NCBI GenBank assembly: GCA_018814245.1
Contig: JAHIZN010000156.1
Span: 1 to 9,453 of the forward strand
Length of the DNA: 9,453 bases
Source of the DNA: a bacterium
Lineage (GTDB): Bacteria; UBA9089; CG2-30-40-21
Direction of reading: 5' to 3'
Each line of letters starts with the position of its first letter. The first letter of the stretch is position 1. The notes beneath the pieces were generated by a model that searched no databases, was not told the origin of the DNA, and was given only the letters and a program-made list of their open reading frames with translations. Positions 6,501-9,453 of this stretch are shown piece by piece. The position numbers and the translations under genes were made by a program.

Positions 6501-9139
6501 AGAATACCACTCAATTTGAAGAGATAGCTGTTACCGGAGCAAACAAAAAATATTATACAGATAGCGATATTAGCCCCAAAACAACCTATACCTATCGTAT
6601 CTGTGCCTATAATGATATTGGGAATTCTCTTTATAGCTATGAGGTAAAGGTAGTTACACCAGACTTGCCAAATCCGCCAAATCCGCCTGCAGGATTAAGA
6701 GGGATTGCCGTAAGTCCATCCCAGATAAACCTTTCATGGACAGATGAGTCTGGTGATGAGGAAGGGTTTATCATTGAAAAAAAGATTCATGAAAAATTCT
6801 ATGAAATAGAAAGGGTATCAAAAAATAATACCATATTTACAGAGATAAACCTTATACCAAAAACAACTTACACCTATCGGACAAGCAGTTTTAACAAATT
6901 TGGAACATCTGATTATTCTAAGGAAATAATTGTTACTACCCTTCAGCCACCCCTGCAGTCTCCGGATGATCTCAATGCATACTCAATTCAGGAGGGTTGT
7001 GTTCAGATTACATGGCAGGATAACTCTGACATGGAAACAGGGTTTATATTGGAGAGGGCATCCCGAACAGGATATTTTCAGGAGATAGCCACTATTGCCT
7101 CAGAGGGTATCTCTTATATGGATATCAAACTTCTTCCTGACAGCATCTATCATTATCGAATAAGGGCTGTTAAGGGAAATGAGTATTCAGGCTATTCAAA
7201 TACTGCTGTAGTGAGAACTCGCAATGCTATTCCGACATTGCCTGATAATCTGATTTTGGTAACTGCTCATAGGAAAGCAATTACCATTGCCTGGGAGGAT
7301 AACTCTCTGAATGAAACAGGGTTCTGTATTGAACGGGCAGAAGGGACAAATACTGAATATAAAACAATAGCTACGGTTGGACAGAATGGAAAGCACTTTG
7401 AGGATAGGAATATCGATAGTGGGATGAGCTATCAATACAGGGTAGTTGCTTATAATGAGATGGGTGAGTCTCAGCCATCAAATATATTGATTGCCATTGC
7501 CCTTGCACCGGGTGAGGTTAGCCTGCTGCGAAAATCTATTCAACATTCGCTTGGTCAGGAGGAATTTGCACCCAAATTAAAATGGAGCTTTCAAACCGGA
7601 CAGGGTATAAGAAATTCATCTGCTGTTCTTTCGCAAGATAGGAAAATGTTTTTCGGCTCTACAGATGGGAAAATTTATTGTCTCAAGGCAGATACAGGGG
7701 AACAGTTATGGGCTTATGAAACCCTGAAATCCATTGTCTCTTCACCAGTGTTGGACAATGATACTAATACGATATATGTGGGATCCAGGGATGGGTATCT
7801 GTATAGCCTTACTACAGATGGCAGCCTGAAATGGAAATATTATACAGGTGATTCTATTGAATCCTCTCCAACCATACATAATGGGGTAATCTATGTTATC
7901 TCGATCTCCGGGGATCTTTATACTCTTTTATCAAATGGCGAGGTAAAATGGAGGATCAGATTAAAGGGTATGGGATTTTCTTCACCTATAATTGGGTTTA
8001 ATGGTGGAATATTCGTTGGTGTAAACGGAGATCAGGAAAACAGTGCCCTTTATGCCCTTTCTGAATATGGACAGATAATGTGGAAATACCCTATTGTTTA
8101 TGGAATCAGGTCATCAGCCGGGGTAGGATATGACGGTTCTATTTATGTAGGGGTTAAGGATAAAAACGGTGATAACCTCTATTCCTTTTCAGAGAAAGGT
8201 ATCTTGAAATGGAAATATTCCACCTCAGGCTGGATAAATCAATCTATTATGGTTGGTCCTGATGGGGGGATATTTGTGGTCTCAAATGAGCCATCAGGAA
8301 CAAGTAAGATCTATAAGATAAATGCTGTGGGGCAACATGATTGGTCACGGCAGATTGGCTGGATATACTCTGCTGCGTCAATCGATTCCTCTGGTGTGGT
8401 GTATATTAGCGGAGAGGCAACTATATATGCTTTGGATAAGGATGGTGCAATTATATGGGCATATACAGCCAATAGCCGTATTTCCTCTTCACCAGCTACC
8501 AGCAAGGATGGTATGGTATATTTTGGCTGCATGGATGGAAAAATGTATGCCTTAGAAAGAAGCAGCTCTCCACCAAATGCACCCTCAACCCTGAATGCAA
8601 AGGCTTGTTCATCTTCGGCAATAGAACTTTCATGGTCAGATAACTCTAATGATGAAACAGGGTTTGTTATAGAGAGAAAGACAGGTGATGATGAATTCAA
8701 TGTTGTTACCACTGTATCGGTAAATACAACCAAGCTTAAAGATACCGGGCTGCTTGCTGCAACCAAATATGAATATCGTCTGGCAGCCTATAACCCTAAG
8801 GGTGAGTCAGATTATTCTGATACTTGTAACAGTAAAACATTTTCTAAGGCACCAGATGGGATAAAAGGCGTACAAATCATGGATACTGATAGAGATAGCC
8901 TTCAGATTCAATGGAAAAATCCCTGTGATAATAACTTTTCTCATGTACGGCTGTATCGTTCTATTGTTCAGGGAGAAACCGGCAGCTTGGTCAAAGATAA
9001 CATCACTACTGATTATGTTATAGACGAAAACCTCGTGCCTAATCTGATGTATTATTATACAATCAATGTTGTGGATGTGCATGGGATTGAGGTAGTATCA
9101 CGGGAGCAATATTCTGGAGCAGTAATGAAAAGAAATTAA
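3467..9139 (+). CDS. Large exported protein with two beta-propellers and twelve FN3-like domains
   Basis: An 1890-residue protein not matching any named gene I recognise. In order: Sec signal peptide (1 to about 34), an eight-bladed PQQ/BamB-like propeller (about 62-400), ten fibronectin type III domains (about 411-1348), a second eight-bladed propeller (about 1369-1698) and two FN3-like domains (about 1706-1795 and 1796-1890). Blades carry the motif IYFGS-x2-G-x-LYA followed by DGK-x-KW. FN3 domains carry W-x-DNS-x-NE-x-GF and Y-x-YRI-x-AYN. No enzyme motif or PQQ dehydrogenase signature is seen, so the propellers are probably binding or scaffold modules. No C-terminal membrane anchor, LPXTG or recognisable sorting domain is visible; the chain ends within the last FN3-like domain. 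Start: ATG 3467, with GGAG at 3452-3455 (11-base gap, rather long) just before the signal peptide. It appears monocistronic under the promoter at 3360. A role in surface adhesion, matrix or extracellular polymer binding is inferred from architecture only. Confidence 0.93.
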   Translation: MTINAYNNKIRFVKVCTVIVVYLSLSSLNLYAAASDTRQIQGVNTSGKGIDSINSPIKTSSWPCLQQDVQHTGNSTLSGPDALPVVKWRKHVHGYISGQPIIDQSGKVYFGSTEGIFFAIKPDGSESFVNLDSGVDSTCAIGQSGVIYVLCKNGSLCALDKETLRIKWKYSTNIPCLWASPAVSPDEIIYFGADDGNLYAIDKDGKLLWNVSLGSSIQSTPAIDKSGIIYVSSTLGSLYAVTPDGKIKWEKMLRVSPFSSPCISPDNGNIYITTTNNALAAIAPDGNINIIEVNASIYSLPAFGHNQEIYLGTEEGLCIITSKGIQQVPTGDIFRCHPIVDAKGVIFVASRSGNIYAVLPDGKIKWRYQVGTTPCPISLGPGDTLYIGDRKGDVYGLVSTHKALPQKNIKLPDNPKDLQTSLKGLENTLFWKDAGDRENGFIVERKTPNRDYAEIRRVDKNITTFKDTDLIPTMDYSYRICAYNAGGISKYSNEAIITTPQIPPSSPLNLKVNIQGGTQTNLSWQDTSSNESGFLVERLWVAPMAITGGTYTELCRLAQNTKEYQDNNLLSDTDYSYRIYAYNEAGLSGYSNEAKVHTPQLPPSSPDQLTLERFDRHEVTISWNDNSPNEQGFILEKRMDKGTFTAVSTLKPDSLQFTDKQIKLNNRYYYRVCSYNTVGRSEYSNILEINTVPNLPVLPTDFKAAFVSAKCVLLAWMDNSTNENGFKIVKAVKGQKEYKLVCTLEPNITTYEDMRVIPGTTYLYRIVSFNSFGRTEYTKPIIITIPSAPPSKPEDVSALLVEPTRVKITWRNTSVSKTSVSFKIQRKDPDKQGFATIAVVGSDNIHYTDTNLLPDTSYSYKIAACNKSGEAASDAINIKTSRALPQPPSGLKITNVSQTSVCISWIRSGNESGFRLERRKGNTPYIEIATMGSRITSYEDTDVIPNTIYFYRVCAYNLGGDSKYSSEIQSTTKDIQPFFPSRLKALIGENGIDLSWQDNSANENGFRIERKQNTTQFEEIAVTGANKKYYTDSDISPKTTYTYRICAYNDIGNSLYSYEVKVVTPDLPNPPNPPAGLRGIAVSPSQINLSWTDESGDEEGFIIEKKIHEKFYEIERVSKNNTIFTEINLIPKTTYTYRTSSFNKFGTSDYSKEIIVTTLQPPLQSPDDLNAYSIQEGCVQITWQDNSDMETGFILERASRTGYFQEIATIASEGISYMDIKLLPDSIYHYRIRAVKGNEYSGYSNTAVVRTRNAIPTLPDNLILVTAHRKAITIAWEDNSLNETGFCIERAEGTNTEYKTIATVGQNGKHFEDRNIDSGMSYQYRVVAYNEMGESQPSNILIAIALAPGEVSLLRKSIQHSLGQEEFAPKLKWSFQTGQGIRNSSAVLSQDRKMFFGSTDGKIYCLKADTGEQLWAYETLKSIVSSPVLDNDTNTIYVGSRDGYLYSLTTDGSLKWKYYTGDSIESSPTIHNGVIYVISISGDLYTLLSNGEVKWRIRLKGMGFSSPIIGFNGGIFVGVNGDQENSALYALSEYGQIMWKYPIVYGIRSSAGVGYDGSIYVGVKDKNGDNLYSFSEKGILKWKYSTSGWINQSIMVGPDGGIFVVSNEPSGTSKIYKINAVGQHDWSRQIGWIYSAASIDSSGVVYISGEATIYALDKDGAIIWAYTANSRISSSPATSKDGMVYFGCMDGKMYALERSSSPPNAPSTLNAKACSSSAIELSWSDNSNDETGFVIERKTGDDEFNVVTTVSVNTTKLKDTGLLAATKYEYRLAAYNPKGESDYSDTCNSKTFSKAPDGIKGVQIMDTDRDSLQIQWKNPCDNNFSHVRLYRSIVQGETGSLVKDNITTDYVIDENLVPNLMYYYTINVVDVHGIEVVSREQYSGAVMKRN
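3650..4666 (+). repeat. Propeller 1: eight PQQ/BamB-like blades
   Basis: Residues about 62-400. Eight repeats of roughly 38-43 residues can be counted, each ending in a strand such as VYFGSTEGIFFAI, IYFGADDGNLYAI, IYVSSTLGSLYAV or IFVASRSGNIYAV followed by a DG turn and often KIKW or KLLW. Blades 2, 5 and 6 are the most degenerate; blade 6 has lost the Trp. Eight blades is the number in PQQ dehydrogenases and BamB, so one closed propeller is likely. Confidence 0.85.
4697..7510 (+). repeat. Ten tandem fibronectin type III domains
   Basis: Domains begin near residues 411, 507, 606, 699, 793, 888, 980, 1074, 1166 and 1259, a period of about 92-99 residues. Each has an early Trp strand (SWQDNS, SWNDNS, AWMDNS, SWTDES), the loop NE-x-GF, a Y-x-D-x-x-L-x-P-x-T turn and the Y-x-YRI-x-AYN strand, with Pro-rich linkers such as PPSSP. 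Domain 5 replaces the DNS-NE-GF segment with a longer Ser/Thr/Lys loop, and domain 6 shortens it. The copies are clearly diverged, so this is an old expansion and not a recent slippage array. Confidence 0.9.
7571..8560 (+). repeat. Propeller 2: eight PQQ/BamB-like blades
   Basis: Residues about 1369-1698. Eight blades can be counted, with strands MFFGSTDGKIYCL, IYVGSRDGYLYSL, IYVISISGDLYTL, IFVGVNGD, IYVGVKDKNGDNLYSF, IFVVSNEPSG, VYISGEATIYAL and VYFGCMDGKMYAL. Nearly every blade keeps the Trp (KWSF, LWAY, KWKY, MWKY, IWAY), so it is better preserved than propeller 1. Blades 4-6 have extra residues in the loop before the last strand, which could build a binding surface on one face. Confidence 0.85.
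8582..9136 (+). repeat. C-terminal pair of FN3-like domains
   Basis: Residues 1706-1795 form an FN3 of the same type as the central block (SWSDNSNDETGF, YEYRLAAYN). Residues 1796-1890 form a more divergent one (QWKNP replacing the DNS loop, LYRSI, YYYTINVVD). The divergent last domain might be the export or anchoring signal, but it shows no known sorting motif. Confidence 0.75.
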
Positions 9140-9267
9140 AAATTATGAATTAAAAATTAAAAATGGAGGGAGAAGAGGAGAGAGAACGAAATACAGTTTT
9201 AATTTTCTGATATTTTGTAACTACTCAGCTATTGTTATTTCATACACATTTCAAATCAACCAGAAAT
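9140..9267. other. Low-complexity non-coding tail
   Basis: Directly after the stop comes an AT-rich run built of AATTA and AAAAATTAAAAA-like pieces (9138-9164), then a purine-rich GGAGGGAGAAGAGG segment. No intrinsic terminator was found. GTAACTACTCAGCTAT at 9217-9232 is a near copy of the end of the palindromic element that begins at 9268. Confidence 0.6.
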
Positions 9268-9453
9268 CGTAACTATTCAGATGTGTAATGAAGGAGAAAT
9301 GGAGAAAATGGGGAAATGGAGAAAAGAAGAATTAACTGATAAAATTACAAGAATTGTTTTTTTGAATCAGAAAAAGAGATTAAGATTTTTTCTCCGATTC
9401 TCCCTTTTCCCCATTTCCCCTTTCTTACACATTTGTATAGCTGAATAGTTACG
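9268..9453. mobile_element. MITE-like palindromic element with 13-bp terminal inverted repeats
   Basis: CGTAACTATTCAG at 9268-9280 is a perfect reverse complement of 9441-9453. Inside, ATGTGTAA (9281-9288) matches the complement of 9425-9432, after an extra 8-base CTATACAA on the right side only. A purine-rich stretch (GGAGAAATGG and GGGGAAATGG type, about 9293-9330) then mirrors a pyrimidine-rich stretch (about 9389-9420). The whole 186 bp can fold back on itself and contains no gene. This fits a non-autonomous palindromic element. The right end coincides with the window edge, so its true boundary and any target duplication cannot be seen. Confidence 0.6.

Noticed and set aside
8311..8766. 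Antisense open frame of 151 codons within the propeller/FN3 gene
   Set aside because: It lies opposite strongly conserved blade and FN3 coding sequence, has no family resemblance and no ribosome-binding site.
3467..9139. PQQ-dependent dehydrogenase activity
   Set aside because: Blades resemble PQQ repeats only structurally; no dehydrogenase active-site region or haem motif (CxxCH) is present.

Overview
This is AT-rich bacterial DNA (roughly 40% GC by eye) with Shine-Dalgarno starts, sigma70-type promoters and long intergenic stretches full of short dyad repeats. The repeat-laden spacers, together with a very large secreted beta-propeller/fibronectin protein, resemble genomes of uncultivated candidate-phylum or planctomycete-like bacteria. 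That placement is an impression; no rRNA or tRNA is present to test it.

Layout. (1) Positions 1-251 hold an imperfect 24-bp inverted repeat with a long loop, just upstream of xseA. (2) Positions 252-1487 (+) encode the exodeoxyribonuclease VII large subunit, probably from a GTG start. No xseB follows. (3) Positions 1545-2707 (-) carry three genes convergent with xseA. In transcription order they are a universal stress protein with a clear promoter and strong RBS, a DUF6883-family gene broken by two single-base losses, and an intact DUF4926 gene. The last two are a recurrent gene pair that looks like a small accessory module. (4) Positions 2785-3340 are non-coding and hold a mosaic of hairpins, an 8-bp-period palindromic array nested inside a longer inverted repeat, and two diverged copies of a ~37-bp hairpin repeat. 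(5) Positions 3360-3431 hold a strong promoter with an extended -10, a tandem TGTCAGAT repeat at the expected transcription start, and a perfect 14-bp palindrome in the leader. (6) Positions 3467-9139 (+) encode one 1890-residue exported protein: signal peptide, eight-bladed PQQ/BamB-like propeller, ten FN3 domains, a second eight-bladed propeller, and two FN3-like domains. (7) Positions 9140-9453 are non-coding and end in a 186-bp MITE-like palindromic element with perfect 13-bp terminal inverted repeats, cut by or ending at the window edge.

The genes do not form one pathway. xseA (DNA repair), the stress protein and the DUF pair look like unrelated neighbours. The exported propeller/FN3 protein stands alone under its own promoter and is probably a cell-surface or extracellular binding or scaffold protein. 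The most unusual items are its duplicated-propeller architecture, the decaying DUF6883 gene next to an intact DUF4926 partner, and the density of palindromic repeats.
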